Origin: Thermococcus gorgonarius
GTDB lineage: Archaea; Methanobacteriota_B; Thermococci; Thermococcales; Thermococcaceae
Direction of reading: 5' to 3'
Length of the DNA stretch: 64,000 bases
NCBI RefSeq assembly: GCF_002214385.1
Contig: NZ_CP014855.1
Span: forward strand, 806,001-870,000
A program made the translations under genes and the position numbers. Of the stretch, positions 34,734-44,627 are shown one piece after another. Numbering within the stretch: the first letter of the stretch is position 1; each line of letters starts with the position of its first letter. The notes beneath the pieces are model-generated. The model saw only the letters and a list, made by a program, of their open reading frames with translations, was not told the origin of the DNA and ran no database searches.

Positions 34734-35984
34734 TCACAAATTCCGGTCTTTTCGCTTGATCTTTTCCCTGAACTTCTCGTAGCTTATTCTCAACGCTTCC
34801 AGAACCGGGAGTTTTTCTCCCGCAAAGAAACTAAGCATCGCACCTCCTCCAGTCGAGATATGACTTATTCCCTTTATTCCGTACTTTTGAATGCTGGTTA
34901 TGCTGTGGCCGCCCCCCACAACACTGAAGGCCTTGCTCTCCCCAATGGAGCGGAAAACTCCGACGGTTCCCACGGCAAATTCCTCCCTCTCAAACACTCC
35001 CATTGGTCCGTTGGCCACTATCGTTCCTGCGTTAAGCAGTATCTCCCTGTACTTCTCAACGGTTCTAGAGCCAATATCCATGATCGGATAGCTATCAAAC
35101 AATCTCTTCTCCTCGCTTAGCAGGTCGATTTCAAGTCTTCCCCCCCTGTAGTCAATTGCAAAATCGACGGGGGTTCTTATCAGGGGGTAGAATTCATCGA
35201 GTATTCTTTCGGCCCAATCGACGAGTTCGAGAAGGCCCTTCTTTGTCAGGAATTCAATGTTCGCGTTGCCGAGATTGAAGCCCTTGGCCAAAGTGAAGAC
35301 CTGGCTTACAAGCCCGCCGGTCAAAATAAGGTCGGCCCTTCCACTTCTGAGGACGTTTTCCGCAACCTTAAGCGAATCATCAACCTTGGCCCCACCAAGG
35401 ACGTACACCCTCGGCCTTTCTCCCCTTTCGTAGGCCTTCTCAAGGGCCGTTACCTCCCTTTCCATCAAAAGCCCCATGGCCATTGGTTTTAGGCGGGCAA
35501 AGCCCACCAGAGAGGGCTGACTCCTATGGGCGGAGGCGAAGGCATCGTTTACAACATTGTCAATCAGTGGGGACAATTTTCTCACAAAGAACGTTTTCTC
35601 GCACTCCTCGAGCGGCTTGTAGAAGACCTCCTCCGCAGCGAACCGGAGGTTTTCCAGCATAAGAACTTCTCCAGCCTTCAGTGAGCGTATACGTTCGCGG
35701 GCGTATCTCCCAAAGATGTCCTCAACGTATTCCACTTCTTGTCCCAGCAGCTTGCCCAGTATTTCGGCGTGCTCCTCCGTCGTCGTGTAGTCTCCGTTAT
35801 AAGGCCTGCTCTGGTGTGTGGCTATGACCAGCCTTGCTCCCTCATTCAGGAGGTATTTAATCGTCGGAATGACTGCACGGAAGCGGGCATCACTGGTTAT
35901 CTTCCCATCTTCGATTGGTGAGTTCAGATCAACCCTCAGAAACACGGTCTTTTCCTCGTAAAAAAGATCATCGACCCTGAACAT
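34734..35984 (-). CDS. pgk: Phosphoglycerate kinase
   Basis: A 416-residue glycolytic/gluconeogenic enzyme interconverting 1,3-bisphosphoglycerate and 3-phosphoglycerate. The N-terminal domain has FLRVDLNSP, ATHQSRP and ENLRF; the C-terminal nucleotide-binding domain has VYVLGGAKVDDSLKV and GHSITSIQKYG then ISTGGGAMLSF. Sequence style is archaeal. I start at ATG 35984 because ggtgggc lies just ahead and a TATA-like ctttttaaca sits at ~36030-36037; ATG-less extension to 36017 is less likely. Monocistronic, divergent from the Mrr-like gene. Confidence 0.95.
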   Translation of the reverse strand: MFRVDDLFYEEKTVFLRVDLNSPIEDGKITSDARFRAVIPTIKYLLNEGARLVIATHQSRPYNGDYTTTEEHAEILGKLLGQEVEYVEDIFGRYARERIRSLKAGEVLMLENLRFAAEEVFYKPLEECEKTFFVRKLSPLIDNVVNDAFASAHRSQPSLVGFARLKPMAMGLLMEREVTALEKAYERGERPRVYVLGGAKVDDSLKVAENVLRSGRADLILTGGLVSQVFTLAKGFNLGNANIEFLTKKGLLELVDWAERILDEFYPLIRTPVDFAIDYRGGRLEIDLLSEEKRLFDSYPIMDIGSRTVEKYREILLNAGTIVANGPMGVFEREEFAVGTVGVFRSIGESKAFSVVGGGHSITSIQKYGIKGISHISTGGGAMLSFFAGEKLPVLEALRISYEKFREKIKRKDRNL

Positions 35985-36114
35985 CTTGCCCACCGATGTA
36001 ACTTTATCAACATTCAATGAACTTGTATATGTTAAAAAGTATTCTGAACACCGAGGGTGATAACAGGCTGAATGGAAAGGGATTTATAATATTGTGCGGA
36101 TGTATCATTGTGTG

Positions 36115-38258
36115 ATGAGGACAATGTCATGGAGCGCGGATCTTATCATGAGACTTCCAAAAGACCTCCTTCTGGATTCCATTTCGGAGCTTCTGTGGAG
36201 AATGGGGTTTAAGAACTACGAGAAGGTCTCAAATGAAAGAAAGTGGGGCGCTGACATAGTGGCCATCAGGGAAGATCCAATAGCGGGAACAGAAAAGCTC
36301 ATCCTTTTAGTGCATGATAGGGGACTCGCAAGCTCAAAAGATGCCAACTTTTTCGCTCAGAACGTCGACAGACACAAGGCCCACAAGGGAGTCCTTGTTT
36401 CGCCCGCAGGGTTCACAAAGGACGCCAAGCTCTTGATGTCGCGGGACTACCTTGGCAGGATCATACCCTGGGATGGGGAAAAGCTCGCATCCCTGCTGAA
36501 CAACTACGGTGTTAAAGTCCCGGAAGGGGCCGAAAAGTTTTTTACTCCGGAGAAGGAAGAGAAGGAGGTAAAACTGGAGGAATTCGAACTTGATGCACCC
36601 CTCCTCTACGATTTCTCACATGCAGAACTCATGAAGAGAGTTTCAGAGCATCTGACCAGGAATTACCCAGTTTCACCAAATGAGATAGAACTCGTTTCCC
36701 TTTCACTGGAACTTTCTACCGCTTACATTGTCTCTTGGGAACTCACGGGGACAGAAAAGGAGGGTGGAAAAGCCATAATCTTCTCAAAGGATGATGTCGT
36801 GCTGAACGCCGAGGAAGACAGAGAACTTTCCACACCGCTGAAAAAAGCTCTTCTCGATGAGAGAGCAGTAATACGGGCCACCGAGAGACGGATACAGAAT
36901 CCGGTAAGTCCCGGCGAAGTTGCTCTGATCCTGAAAAGCCTCGTGGCTGAAAAGAAGGGGGTCTCAGAAAATCATGTGTCAATAATAGACAGAAGAAAGG
37001 TTTATCTGCCAGTAATGGCTCTTATGGAGCTTAAGATGGGAGAAAACAGGGGAGAGGCCAGGGTGAACCTCAGAACCGGTGAAATAGACGTTTCACTAGA
37101 ACCGCTCCCCGAGGGATACTTTTTGAAAAAGGCAAGGAGTATCGTTGAGAAAGAAACCGGAGAAAAGCCTGAGGAAATCAACGTCAAGAGCGGCGAGAGA
37201 AAACTTAAAGTCCTGGGCAAGACGAGACGCTTTTCATTTGAGGTTGTTTTCAATCCCTATACCGGGAAGCTGGTTGGACTTGAAACTTTAATGAGCGACG
37301 AGGCCTTGGAAGAGCTTCTAAAGTCCCTCTATCCATCTGGGGAGGTACTGTCCCTCGAAAAACAAGAAAAGAAGCCGTTGCAGATCTGCTCGTAGACGAA
37401 GGAATAGTGGTCGTTGGGGTGGATCTGAAGAACGGGGAGGCAAGGGAAGTCAGGAGCCTTCCATCACCCACTGAAGCTTTTGAAAAGGCCAAGAAGTTTG
37501 TTAAGGGCAACTTTCCGGTTTCACGGCTTGAACCCAAGGAATACAGGGTTATCGAGCACAAATACCTGGAGGTAACCCTTGCGGGAGAATCAGGGGTTGC
37601 GAAGGTTAAAATAGACGGTGCGACCGGGGATGTTCTTGACTACTACGTTGAGGTATCCCCCGAGAGAGCCGGATGGCTCGTTCTTGAGAGGTATCCCGGC
37701 TACACTCTAAAGAACATCTCCGAGGAAAACGACAACTACGTTGTGGAAATAGAGGACCACTCGAAGGAAATCAAGGTACTTCTCAGCAAGGACGGCAAGA
37801 TGCTGAAGGAAAAGGACAGGGTTCTGAAGAGAGAACTGGCCGAGAAAATAGCGGAGGAAGAAGCCAAAAAAATCGATCCAGAGGCCAAGGTTGAATCCCT
37901 CGTGCTCTCCGATAATTGGACAGCAGAGTTCACCGGAGTGACGAAGGTTGGAACGCTGACCCTCGATAGGGGCACTGGAGGGCTTTTAAAGGTAGAGGCC
38001 AGGTTCACGGAGAGAGCCCTCGAGGATCTGTACCACAGGCACGTCCAGGAGAAGTACGGCGAGGATAACCTGAACACGGAGAGAATAACGCACTACAAGG
38101 ACAAGGGTTACATGAACATAAAAGTATCTGGCAGTGAGTACATCTACTATGCGAGACTGGACACAAAAACCGGAGAAATCTTAGAAGAGGATAGAGTGCC
38201 CAAGAAAGGATTGACGGCCAAGATAAGGCAGATGCAGCTTGAGGGGAAGTACAAATGA
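36115..38258 (+). pseudogene. Mrr-like N-terminal domain with PepSY-like repeats, split by a frameshift
   Basis: Two frames encode one protein of about 714 residues. The first frame (36115-37395) begins with a ~110-residue restriction-endonuclease (Mrr)-like domain (LLWRMGFKNYEKV, WGADIVAI, AHKGVLVSPAGFTKDAKLLM) whose QxK/ExK position instead reads LLVHDRG, so catalysis is doubtful. The rest, and the second frame (37407-38258), carry repeated ~70-residue units of PepSY-like type, e.g. EARVNLRTGEIDVSLEPL, AKVKIDGATGDVLDYYV and YYARLDTKTGEILEEDR. The second frame is open upstream to 37359 (KTRKEAVADLLVDEGIVVVG), so one missing A in the A run 37358-37362 explains the break. Real mutation, sequencing error or -1 slippage are all possible. 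The protein has no signal peptide and looks cytoplasmic. A gatttataatat promoter element precedes ATG 36115. Confidence 0.65.
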
Positions 38259-38306
38259 CCGAAAATAAATTAAATAACCCTCCTAAGCTTTTTTCAGGTG
38301 AGAGGA

Positions 38307-39551
38307 ATGGGAGGAAAAATAATCCATGACGGGATTCACGGGAGTATGAAGATCTCAGGCGTTATCCTTGATCTCGTTAAAACGCCTGAGTTCCAAAGGC
38401 TGAGAAACATAAAACAGCTCGGCCTTGCCTATCTGGTTTACCCCGGGGCAAACCATACCCGTTTCGAGCACTCGCTCGGAGCCTGGAACGTTGCCAGAAG
38501 GCTAAGCGATGAACTAAACCTGGAGAAGGACGAAGGGCTGATCCTTGAAATAGCCGCGCTCCTCCACGACATCGGGCACGGGCCATTCAGCCACACCTTC
38601 GAGAGCATCTACAAGCACTACGTAAAGGAGCACGACCACATGCGCCTGGGCCAAGACATAATCCTTGGCAAAATCGACATAACCGATGGGAATGGCGGCG
38701 GAAAGATACCCGAGATCCTCGAAGAAAACGGGATTTCGCCGGAAGAGGTTTCCAACCTCATATTCGGAAAACACCCGAAGAAATACCTCGGCCAGGCCCT
38801 CCATGGCGACGTCGATGTCGACCAGATAGACTACCTCATCCGCGATGCCCACTACACCGGTGTTGCCCACGGGATAATTGACCTGGAGAGACTCCTTAAG
38901 GTTCTGACGATTCATAACGGTGAACTGGTGGTTGAGGAGAAAGGCGTTGAGGCCGTCGAGGGCATGATGGTGGCGCGCTCGCTTATGTATTCCCGCGTCT
39001 ACTTCCACCACACTGTGAAGATAGCCGAGGGGATGCTTACCAGGGCTCTGGAGTTTGCCCTTGAAGAGGGCCACCTCTGGGACTTCTGGAAGATGATAGA
39101 CTGCAGAGTCCTGGTAGAGCTGGAGGATCTCGAAGGATTTCCTTCAGAGATTGTAAAGAGGATAAAATACCGCGATCTCTACAAAGCGGCCGTTCTTGAG
39201 AGCGCAGATTCGCTTAATCAGGAAGAAAAGAGAACCCTACTATCCGCATACAGGGACGTTAAGAAGCGCCAGGAGATTGAGAGGGCCCTGGCAGATGCGG
39301 TTGGGGCGAAAGAGGGAGAGGTTATCCTTGAGTTCAGTGTAGCCGACCTGATGTTGAGCGAACCAAGGCTTAAGGCGACTGAAATAGGGGTTCTCCTTGA
39401 GAACGGCGATGTTCAGCCGCTGACGAAGGTTACCCCTCTGGCCAACGCCCTCAAGAGGCGCCAGACACCAAGGTGGGCGGTTATGATAGCATCGCCTGCC
39501 AAGTACGTCAGCGACCTGAAAAGGGTTTGGAAGAAGGTTATCTTCGGCTGA
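38307..39551 (+). CDS. HD-superfamily phosphohydrolase, SAMHD1/dGTPase-like (COG1078)
   Basis: A 414-residue soluble enzyme. The N-terminal half carries the SAMHD1-like set: RLRNIKQLGLAYLVYPGANHTRFEHSLG, LLHDIGHGPFSHTFE (HD pair) and GDVDVDQIDYLIRDA. Homologues hydrolyse deoxynucleoside triphosphates or act as nucleases; substrate unknown here. The C-terminal third is less conserved. ATG 38307 follows ggtgagagga. The stop overlaps the end of the convergent HTH regulator gene by 14 bases. Confidence 0.9.
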   Translation: MGGKIIHDGIHGSMKISGVILDLVKTPEFQRLRNIKQLGLAYLVYPGANHTRFEHSLGAWNVARRLSDELNLEKDEGLILEIAALLHDIGHGPFSHTFESIYKHYVKEHDHMRLGQDIILGKIDITDGNGGGKIPEILEENGISPEEVSNLIFGKHPKKYLGQALHGDVDVDQIDYLIRDAHYTGVAHGIIDLERLLKVLTIHNGELVVEEKGVEAVEGMMVARSLMYSRVYFHHTVKIAEGMLTRALEFALEEGHLWDFWKMIDCRVLVELEDLEGFPSEIVKRIKYRDLYKAAVLESADSLNQEEKRTLLSAYRDVKKRQEIERALADAVGAKEGEVILEFSVADLMLSEPRLKATEIGVLLENGDVQPLTKVTPLANALKRRQTPRWAVMIASPAKYVSDLKRVWKKVIFG

Positions 39552-40509
39552 AATCCTTGGCAACCGCCTGCTTCAGGCTTTTTTTCAGTTCTTCAATCAT
39601 GCTTATCAGCTCATCGACATCCCTGACTGTGTTTAGACTCTCCTTGGGTATCAGCGGCACTTCGGAGACAACCTCCGTTTTGGTTCGCTCCAGAACGAAG
39701 AAACTTTCGCTGTCTATCACCCTGCCGACCTCTGCCACCATCTCTGCCCTCCTCACAGTGGACTTGGTCTTTCTCTCGTCTATCCCGGTCAGAATCGTAA
39801 ACTCGTCCTCCTTAGAAAGCGCGTTGAAGGGGGCCCGCTTTATCTTGACGACCCCCATGCCAAGCTTCTCTAGCTTTTCAAATATTTCCTTTTCAAGCGG
39901 TGTTTCAGGTTCAGAGGAGAGATCTGCCTCCACCCTGGCCCGTAGTATGTCTATAGGCTCTGCTATCGCCTCGTCGAAAATTTCCTCCATCCTGATGGCA
40001 ACGTCGAGGGAAACGGCCTGCTCCCCTCTCTCATAGTTCTGAAGGCTTTTTCTCGAAACTCCGAGAAGTTGGGCGAGTTCGTTTATGGAATACCCATGCT
40101 TCTCCCTTAAAGCCCTCAAAAGCTCCCCATTGATCCTAACGTAAAACCCGCCTCTCTCAGCGAAGACTACTGGCAGTTCTCCCTCAAGGAGAACCTGGTA
40201 GAGAGTTTCGGGCCTGAGGGCGTTTATCCCAAACCTTTCGTAAACAACTCCCTCTTCAAGTTCCCCGCCCTTCGTTCTAAGGCCCACTATTAAAGGAGAT
40301 GCCCCAAAGACTTTAGAAAGTCTCTTCAAGTCGTTGGCCTGCTCCTCACTAACGGTATCAATGTTTCCCACAACCTTTACGAAGAGGAGAAAGAACAACC
40401 TACTCGCAACTACGTCAAAGCAACCCCCTCTAAGCTCGATGCGGGCGGTCTTAAAGCCGGCCGCACGGAATATTGCCGAGACCGTCCTGATGAGTTTCTC
40501 CCTTTCCAT
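39538..40509 (-). CDS. Putative HTH-type transcriptional regulator (COG1395 type)
   Basis: A 323-residue protein. The N-terminal ~115 residues have a nuclease-like or effector fold (GFKTARIELRGGCFDVVASR, LFVKVVGNID). Residues ~130-190 are a Xre-type helix-turn-helix (LREKHGYSINELAQLLGVSRKSLQNYERGEQAVS). The C-terminal part contains VVKIKRAPFNALSKEDEFTI. This architecture is a conserved archaeal family of predicted regulators; target genes unknown. ATG 40509 is chosen because the TATA-like gtttaaaag is about 25-30 bases upstream, giving a leaderless start. Divergent from the GNAT gene 44 bases away. Confidence 0.85.
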   Translation of the reverse strand: MEREKLIRTVSAIFRAAGFKTARIELRGGCFDVVASRLFFLLFVKVVGNIDTVSEEQANDLKRLSKVFGASPLIVGLRTKGGELEEGVVYERFGINALRPETLYQVLLEGELPVVFAERGGFYVRINGELLRALREKHGYSINELAQLLGVSRKSLQNYERGEQAVSLDVAIRMEEIFDEAIAEPIDILRARVEADLSSEPETPLEKEIFEKLEKLGMGVVKIKRAPFNALSKEDEFTILTGIDERKTKSTVRRAEMVAEVGRVIDSESFFVLERTKTEVVSEVPLIPKESLNTVRDVDELISMIEELKKSLKQAVAKDFSRR

Positions 40510-40553
40510 CAAAGTTAAATAGGTGTGCGTGCTTTTAAACTTACGGTGAGGCA

Positions 40554-41087
40554 ATGAGACCTATAGTCATGAGGGGCCATAAAGTGTCACTTGGAGTTCT
40601 TCTTCGGGACGATTTGCCCACCCTGTGGAGGTGGTACAACGACAGAAACGTTAGGCGGTATCTCTCAAAGCCCCACGAGGTCTTCTTCTATGAAAACGAA
40701 CTGGAATGGTACGAGACCATTAGACGAAACAAGGATAAAGAAAAGGTTTTCGCAATCATAAAAAGCGGTGAGAAGAGACTGGTTGGAATAATCGGCCTTC
40801 ACGGGATAGACTTCATGAACAGAAACGCGGAGGTCGGCTATATCCTTGGTCCCGAATACTGGGGGAGGGGTTATGCAAGCGAGGCGGTTAAGTTGATCCT
40901 AGAGTACGCGTTCAACTGGCTCAACCTCATTAAAGTCTACGCGAGGGTTTTCGAGCCCAACGTGGCTTCGATAAGAGTACTGGAAAAGAACGGCTTTAAG
41001 CTCGCGGGGAGGTTAAGTAAACATCAGTTCATCCCGGAGGAGGGCTTTGTGGACGTTCTGATATATGAAAAGCTCTCGGGGGATTAA
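40554..41087 (+). CDS. GNAT acetyltransferase, RimJ/RimL type
   Basis: A 177-residue GNAT protein. Motif B/A reads AEVGYILGPEYWGRGYASEAVKLILEYAF, with the acetyl-CoA loop GRGYA, followed by VYARVFEPNVASIRVLEKNGFKLAG, which is typical of the RimJ/RimL subgroup that acetylates protein N-termini or small amines. Substrate unknown. ATG 40554 follows ggtgaggc. The potassium-channel gene starts four bases after its stop, and the NAD-kinase-like gene five bases after that, so 40554-43680 is likely one operon. Confidence 0.88.
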   Translation: MRPIVMRGHKVSLGVLLRDDLPTLWRWYNDRNVRRYLSKPHEVFFYENELEWYETIRRNKDKEKVFAIIKSGEKRLVGIIGLHGIDFMNRNAEVGYILGPEYWGRGYASEAVKLILEYAFNWLNLIKVYARVFEPNVASIRVLEKNGFKLAGRLSKHQFIPEEGFVDVLIYEKLSGD

Positions 41088-41090
41088 CCC

Positions 41091-42539
41091 ATGTGTGAAT
41101 ACACCTATGAAAACGGAAAAAAGTGCAGGCTGAAACCCCTTGAAGGTTCTAAGTTCTGCCCGCTCCACATCCCCCGGGAGGAAGGCGAGACCCTCTACGG
41201 CGAAAAGATAAGGGAGATAAAAGAAAAGGCATTCGAGAAGAGGTTGAAGGTTGGGCAGTCCTATTTTGAGGGGGTTGACCTCTACGATGTAAAGATAACA
41301 GGCTACACCAGTGAGAAGGTGCTGGTTTTCAAGAACTCCAAGATAACAAACCTAATCCTGGATGGCTCGTCTGTTAAAGGGCTTATCCTAATAAACTCAA
41401 AGCTGGAGAGGGTTGTCACGTTTGAATCGTCGGTCGAGACCATATTTATCAAAGGATCGTCTATCTTTGGCCTGAACATTTTGAGGACCGAGTTCTCGGG
41501 ACATATTACGGTCAGAGACTCGGAAGTAAGGTACCTGATGATAAACTCGACCCAGTACAGAAAAAGCGATAAGGAAAGCGAGGAGAAAGCCTACAGCGAG
41601 ACAGAGAAAGTGATAGGAAACATTGAACTATCCGGATTAACTGGTGTTAGAAAAATAGGGATAAACACCAAATATCCGCTCTTAAGGGATATCCTTAAGG
41701 AACACGGTATAGACGTTTCCGAGAGGAAGGAAAAATCTGTCCGTGCCGAGACCCTTATTATAAAGGACATCAGCTTCGATATCTCCCCGAGGTATAAGAG
41801 GAGAGTTAGATTGACTGTGGCGGATTTCTACGGTCGCCTCCATCTTGAGAACCTCGAAGTTTTCGGACACATTGAAATAAGGAGGAGCAGACTTTTCTCA
41901 CCGGAGTTTATCCACGTCCGAATCGAGAGCAACCTGATAATCAAAAAGAGCTTTATTGTAACGGACAGCACGTGGAGCATCACCGTACTGCCAAACCTGC
42001 CCATAGAACTGGAGGTCAAGGGCTTTATAATAGTCGACGAATGCCAGTTCAATAATCCTCAAGCTGAAAAACTCTTCTACCGCCTGGCAAGAACCAGCTG
42101 GGAGAAAGGTGGGGACAGGGAAATCGCTGATAGATACTACTACCTCGAGATGCTGGCGGAAAGAAAGACGAAGCTCAAATCAAGAAGGAAAGGCTTGAAA
42201 AAGCTCCTTAACTGGATGGAAGTAGGTTTTGAGTGGCTCTTTGCGGATTTAACCTGTAAGTACGGAACCGATTGGAAGAGGCCAATACTCCTATGGCTCG
42301 CGGCCGTCAACGTCTTCTTCCCCATCCTCTTCCTCCTCACGGCCAGCGTTGAGGGCATTTCGGGTCAGCTGGGCTTTCTCGACTACGAGTACTTCAGCAT
42401 CGTAACCGCCACCACACTCGGCTACGGTGACTACCACCCAATAGGTGTGGGGAGGGCTATAGCATCGGTCGAGGCGCTCTTCGGAATGTTCATGTGGGCG
42501 GTCTTCCTGACGGTGTTTGCGAGGAAGTACATGAGGTGA
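41091..42539 (+). CDS. Potassium channel-like protein with N-terminal zinc motif and beta-helix-like domain
   Basis: A 482-residue protein of unusual build. Residues 1-26 have C2, C12, C23 and H26, a C-x9-C-x10-C-x2-H zinc-binding pattern. Residues ~55-340 are short repeated strands (VLVFKNSKITNLILDGSSVK, LKGFIIVDE-type) resembling a right-handed beta helix of the pentapeptide or bactofilin kind, cytoplasmic. A charged helix (~350-395) leads to the channel: TM1 PILLWLAAVNVFFPILFLLT, pore and selectivity filter TATTLGYGDYHP, and TM2 ASVEALFGMFMWAVFLTVFA. TLGYGD is the potassium filter of two-TM channels. I infer a tetrameric potassium channel gated by the N-terminal part. In a probable operon with GNAT and NAD-kinase-like genes. 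Confidence 0.8.
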   Translation: MCEYTYENGKKCRLKPLEGSKFCPLHIPREEGETLYGEKIREIKEKAFEKRLKVGQSYFEGVDLYDVKITGYTSEKVLVFKNSKITNLILDGSSVKGLILINSKLERVVTFESSVETIFIKGSSIFGLNILRTEFSGHITVRDSEVRYLMINSTQYRKSDKESEEKAYSETEKVIGNIELSGLTGVRKIGINTKYPLLRDILKEHGIDVSERKEKSVRAETLIIKDISFDISPRYKRRVRLTVADFYGRLHLENLEVFGHIEIRRSRLFSPEFIHVRIESNLIIKKSFIVTDSTWSITVLPNLPIELEVKGFIIVDECQFNNPQAEKLFYRLARTSWEKGGDREIADRYYYLEMLAERKTKLKSRRKGLKKLLNWMEVGFEWLFADLTCKYGTDWKRPILLWLAAVNVFFPILFLLTASVEGISGQLGFLDYEYFSIVTATTLGYGDYHPIGVGRAIASVEALFGMFMWAVFLTVFARKYMR

Positions 42540-42543
42540 AACC

Positions 42544-43680
42544 ATGCGCGTTGGACTCATAGTCAACCCGATAGCCGGAATGGGGGGAAAAGTTGCCCTC
42601 AAAGGCACCGATGGAGTTGTGGAAGAGGCCATAAAACGTGGAGCCAGGCCCATAGCCGCTGACCTCGTGAGGCTGTTTCTTGGTGAATTGACACACTACG
42701 AAGAGGCTCGGAAAATTGAGTTTCTAACCGGTCCGGGGCCGCTCGGGGAGGATGTTCTGAGGGAGTTCGATTTTCCTTACGAGGTTATCCGGCACAGGGA
42801 GATAGGGTATCGTCTTGTTGAAGGCATCCGAATCCCAGACACCACTTCAGAGGACACAAAGGAACTCGCGAAGAGCATGCTGGGAAAAGTCGAGTTGCTC
42901 CTCTTCGCTGGCGGCGACGGAACTGCCAGGGACGTCGTCGAAGCCGTCGATGAGAAAGTCCCCATCCTGGGAATACCCACCGGCGTCAAGATGTACTCAG
43001 GAGTCTTTGCCGCATCGCCGGAGGACGCGGCGAGGGTTTTAGTGGAGTTCATCCTAGGAAGGGCAGGGCTTGAGGAGAGGGAAGTCAGGGACATAGACGA
43101 AGAAGCCTACAGGCACGACGAGGTTAAGGCCAGAACCTACGGGAAGGCCATCGTTCCGGTGGTTGAGACCCTCGTTCAGGGGAGCAAGGAGGGGGTTCCC
43201 CTCGATGAGGAGGGCGAGCTTGAAGCCATAGCTGAGGCCCTTGCGGAGGAGATACTCGAGAACGACGGGATTTACTTCCTCGGATCTGGCTCAACGATAA
43301 AGAGGATAAAGGACGCGCTTGGAATAGACGGAACGCTGCTCGGCGTCGATGTCGTTGAGGTTAAGGATGGAAGGGCCAGACTCCTCGTAAAGGACGCGAC
43401 CGAGAAAGACCTCCTCAGGTTTGTTGATCGGAACCCGAAAATCGTTGTCACGGTCATCGGCGGCCTCAACTTCCTCTTTGGCAGGGGAAACCAGCAGTTC
43501 TCCGCGGAAGTTCTGAGGCACATCCCCAAGGAGAACATAATAGTCGTCGCCACACCCTCAAAAGTCCGGAATGGCTTTATCAGGGTCTACACGGGCGACA
43601 GAGAAGTGGACGAAAAGCTTAGGGGATACATAAAGGTCAGGGTGAGCCCCTGGATGGAGAGGATAGTGAAGGTCATCTGA
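42544..43680 (+). CDS. ATP-NAD kinase family protein (COG3199 type)
   Basis: A 378-residue protein of the NAD/diacylglycerol kinase superfamily: N-terminal VGLIVNPIAGMGGKVALKGTDG and the catalytic FAGGDGTARDVVEAV with GGDGT, then IPTGVKMYSG. It is longer than canonical NAD kinases (about 280) and belongs to a distinct group whose substrate is not settled. Starts five bases after the channel gene's stop, so it is probably cotranscribed. Confidence 0.88.
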   Translation: MRVGLIVNPIAGMGGKVALKGTDGVVEEAIKRGARPIAADLVRLFLGELTHYEEARKIEFLTGPGPLGEDVLREFDFPYEVIRHREIGYRLVEGIRIPDTTSEDTKELAKSMLGKVELLLFAGGDGTARDVVEAVDEKVPILGIPTGVKMYSGVFAASPEDAARVLVEFILGRAGLEEREVRDIDEEAYRHDEVKARTYGKAIVPVVETLVQGSKEGVPLDEEGELEAIAEALAEEILENDGIYFLGSGSTIKRIKDALGIDGTLLGVDVVEVKDGRARLLVKDATEKDLLRFVDRNPKIVVTVIGGLNFLFGRGNQQFSAEVLRHIPKENIIVVATPSKVRNGFIRVYTGDREVDEKLRGYIKVRVSPWMERIVKVI

Positions 43681-43727
43681 GCGGAACCCGTTTATACCTC
43701 CTCCTTATATTTTTAGTGGTGATATCC

Positions 43728-44627
43728 GTGAGATACAGCAACATAGCCGTCAGACTTTTTGAAAAGGAAGGCGAGGACGTCTTCTACGACCCGGCCTATC
43801 ACGGCAGGACGCTGAAGGTCTTCGGTATGGACGAGTGGCCAGACAAGGCATTGGAACATTTGGCCGGAAAATACATGGAGAAAGACTACTCCAGGATCAT
43901 CTTCGACACGAAGGGAAGTTTCAGTGAAGAAGGCTTTGATACAGTTCTCAGAATTCAGGACACGAAGCCCAGCGGTCTGGACCCCATAAAGCTCGCAGGT
44001 GAAGGCCACTTCGACTTCTACACAGCCGCCACGATAGTCCAGACGATTTACGGCCTTGACAGGACGCTAACGGAGATGCTCTACTCGGATATACTGGCAG
44101 GAAAAGTCGGGAGTGTTCCAGAGGCGTTAAAGGCAGGGCAAAAATACTCGGAGGTAATCGCGGAGAGCTACACTGCCTTAGACCAGCTCCTCTACTCGGG
44201 TGAAGTTCCGGAACTCGGCCAGAACATCCTTGTGGACTTTGGAGATGCCCACAGCATAACCCTCGTTGGAAACGCTTTCCTTATCCTGTCGGCGGCCGTC
44301 GAGAAGAGGAGAAAGGTGATGGTAGGCCTCAATGATGCGGCCGTTTTGACCTATACCACCGCGGGAGGCGCGGGACTTCCCCTCCTGACAAAGCCGGCCC
44401 TCAAAAGGGTAACCGTGGTCGCCAGCGAGTACGCCCTGGATTCCCTGCTGAACATGTCCGGCCCGATTCTGCTCCTCTATCACGATCCAGATGTGCAGAG
44501 CTTAGTCTACGAAGCAAGTGGAGTTCCGCCAGGCCCGATGAGAAAGCACGTCCACAAGGGCCAGGGAGCCTTCATCTACCGCACGCCTGAGACCATAGAC
44601 GTGGAATGGGGCGAAATGCCCCTCTAA
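43728..44627 (+). CDS. Conserved hypothetical protein
   Basis: A 299-residue soluble protein I do not recognise. Two apparent lobes: residues ~1-85 (FYDPAYHGRTLKVFGMDEWPDKALEHL) and a longer region with the pattern ILVDFGDAHSITLVGNAFLILSAAVEKRRKVMVGLNDAAVLTYTTAGGAGLPLL, which has the hydrophobic-acidic alternation of a Rossmann or P-loop-derived fold but no intact Walker A. GTG 43728 is preferred since ggtgatatcc precedes it; GTG 43716 is also in frame. Its promoter-like ccttatattttt lies about 25 bases upstream. Stop overlaps that of the convergent cysteine desulfurase. Confidence 0.6.
   Translation: MRYSNIAVRLFEKEGEDVFYDPAYHGRTLKVFGMDEWPDKALEHLAGKYMEKDYSRIIFDTKGSFSEEGFDTVLRIQDTKPSGLDPIKLAGEGHFDFYTAATIVQTIYGLDRTLTEMLYSDILAGKVGSVPEALKAGQKYSEVIAESYTALDQLLYSGEVPELGQNILVDFGDAHSITLVGNAFLILSAAVEKRRKVMVGLNDAAVLTYTTAGGAGLPLLTKPALKRVTVVASEYALDSLLNMSGPILLLYHDPDVQSLVYEASGVPPGPMRKHVHKGQGAFIYRTPETIDVEWGEMPL

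Noticed and set aside
36045-36070. Thermococcales glycolytic motif upstream of pgk
   Set aside because: Only a GTGATA half-site is seen (around 36057); the TATCAC partner at five bases' spacing is absent.
36018-36093. C/D box RNA in the pgk/Mrr-like intergenic region
   Set aside because: A GTGATAA and a CTGA occur but are only a few bases apart, leaving no room for a guide.
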